A DNA stretch of 64,000 nt, taken from assembly GCA_963669435.1 (NCBI GenBank), contig OY770025.1:2976001-3040000 (forward strand), read 5' to 3'. The position numbers were made by a program, and so were the translations under genes. The notes below the pieces were generated by a model. That model saw only the letters and a program-made list of their open reading frames with translations, was not told the DNA's origin and did no database searches. This DNA comes from CALJFL01 sp963669435. GTDB taxonomy: Bacteria; Pseudomonadota; Gammaproteobacteria; Pseudomonadales; Halieaceae. Shown piece by piece: positions 63,129 through 64,000 of the stretch; positions within the stretch are counted from its first letter, which is position 1; each line of letters opens with the position of its first letter.

Positions 63129-63773
63129 ATGGCCTCACGTGAAACCCAGGGAAAGATTCTCGATACTGCAATCAGGCTGTTCAATGAAGAGGGTACGGCC
63201 AAGGTATCCTGTAATCGCGTGGCCGAGGTGTGTGGCATTAGCAAGGGCAACCTGCACTATCACTATAAAAACAAGGAAGAGTTGATTCTCGGCATCTGGG
63301 GCCGAATCTCGCGCGAGATTGAACAGGGTTGGGGAGAGGACGCCACTCATCCTACGCTTACCCATATGGCTGAAATCACCCAGCGACAGTTTCAGCTGAT
63401 GTGGCGATACCGATTTTTCTATCGTGAACTAACCACGTTGTTGGCACGCGACTCCTTGTTGAAACACCGCTTTGTCCAGGTGAGAAAACAAAGAGAGCAA
63501 AGCGTCAGGCGCTTTTTTGAGGCGCTCGTTGACAATGGGGTGTTGGAATTACCCGATACTGATGACGCACTCGACAGTTTGCTGACCATTGCATGGCTGG
63601 TTACTGAGCACTGGATGTCATTTATCGCCATCGAGGACAAGGTGATTGATGACAAGACCATGCAGGATGGCTTTCGCCTCACCCTTCAGTTGTTTATCCC
63701 CTTGCTGTCCGCCGAGGCCAGAGCAGCAGTACCTGATTCTTTTCGTGTATTCGAGGTTGAGCACGCCAGTTGA
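63129..63773 (+). CDS. TetR/AcrR family transcriptional regulator
   Basis: Dimeric repressor of 214 residues. The N-terminal helix-turn-helix lies at about 25-50: VAEVCGISKGNLHYHYKNKE, preceded by ILDTAIRLFNEEGTAKVSCN. The C-terminal ligand domain is long and helical (RQFQLMWRYRFFYRELTTLL) and has the family's variable pocket. Its likely targets are itself and the adjacent oxidoreductase gene. The inducer is unknown. Confidence 0.92.
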   Translation: MASRETQGKILDTAIRLFNEEGTAKVSCNRVAEVCGISKGNLHYHYKNKEELILGIWGRISREIEQGWGEDATHPTLTHMAEITQRQFQLMWRYRFFYRELTTLLARDSLLKHRFVQVRKQREQSVRRFFEALVDNGVLELPDTDDALDSLLTIAWLVTEHWMSFIAIEDKVIDDKTMQDGFRLTLQLFIPLLSAEARAAVPDSFRVFEVEHAS

Positions 63774-63828
63774 TGCTGGCGCGCTGGCAAGACTCGCTGC
63801 GCAGCACCGCTTCCGGTAGAGTACGTCG

Positions 63829-64000
63829 ATGATGGAATTTTCCGAATTCAGGTCTGACACGTTCACCCTGCCAGACGCCGCCATGCGCAAGGTGATCTAT
63901 GAGGCAGAGGTGGGAAACTCTGCCTACGGCGAAGACCCCAGTGTGCGTGCACTGGAGGATCATCTGGCGTCTCAGTTCGATCGCGAGGCGGCCCTGTTCT
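63829..64000 (+). CDS. Low-specificity L-threonine aldolase (5' part; runs off the right edge)
   Basis: PLP enzyme cleaving threonine to glycine and acetaldehyde. The 57 visible residues include FRSDTFTLPDAAMRKVIYEA and NSAYGEDPSVRALEDHLAS, which match the start of the beta-eliminating lyase/threonine aldolase family. Two adjacent ATG codons (63829, 63832) are possible starts. The PLP lysine lies beyond the window. Confidence 0.85.
   Translation, partial: MMEFSEFRSDTFTLPDAAMRKVIYEAEVGNSAYGEDPSVRALEDHLASQFDREAALF

Overview
The window looks like part of the chromosome of a marine gammaproteobacterium, probably in or near the Cellvibrionales (Halieaceae/OM60-type). This rests on moderate GC content, two large TonB-dependent receptors, the gammaproteobacterial dapA-bamC pair, and the blocks map-glnD-dapC and rpsB-tsf-pyrH-frr-uppS-cdsA-dxr-rseP-bamA-skp-lpxD-fabZ-lpxA-lpxB-rnhB-dnaE, which run in the order known from Pseudomonas-like genomes. 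The genus is an inference. I see no rRNA, tRNA, CRISPR array, prophage or intact insertion sequence.

Layout. 1-3.6 kb (minus): the 5' part of an RND efflux permease, its adaptor protein and an MscS channel. 3.7-9.5 kb (plus): a NUDIX hydrolase translationally coupled to a Tat-exported flavoprotein, an SRAP/YedK DNA-protein crosslink protein, and a TonB receptor. 9.5-13 kb (minus): a four-gene Mla-like lipid ABC transporter with an MCE protein and a PqiC-type lipoprotein. 13.1-22.8 kb: a DUF3806 protein, dapA-bamC, a YycJ-like hydrolase, an LRR lipoprotein with an LpxL-like acyltransferase, a class III cyclase-like protein next to an HD protein with phosphodiesterase-like motifs, rsmJ, a TraB/GumN protein and an SDR. 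22.8-23.3 kb: a gene-free stretch with two members of a palindromic structured repeat. 23.3-36.6 kb: dapE, dapD, an ArsC-like protein, membrane and redox genes, a K+-dependent-type membrane pyrophosphatase, a TMEM143-like protein, a second TonB receptor, nth and dapC. 36.6-58.8 kb: glnD and map (minus), then the long plus-strand run from rpsB to dnaE (translation, isoprenoid, phospholipid, outer-membrane and lipid A genes). 58.8-64 kb: small conserved and unknown genes, a SIMPL protein, a fatty acid hydroxylase-family protein, a frameshifted quinone oxidoreductase gene, a TetR regulator and the start of a threonine aldolase gene.

How the genes connect. Much of the region serves the cell envelope: BamA and BamC (outer-membrane protein assembly), Skp, RseP, LpxD/A/B and FabZ (lipid A), CdsA and UppS (lipid precursors), a late acyltransferase, and an MCE lipid transporter. 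DapA, DapD, DapC and DapE feed diaminopimelate to peptidoglycan and lysine. The best candidates for something new are the two covarying palindromic elements at about 22.9-23.2 kb and the cyclase-like/phosphodiesterase-like gene pair at 18.1-20.3 kb.
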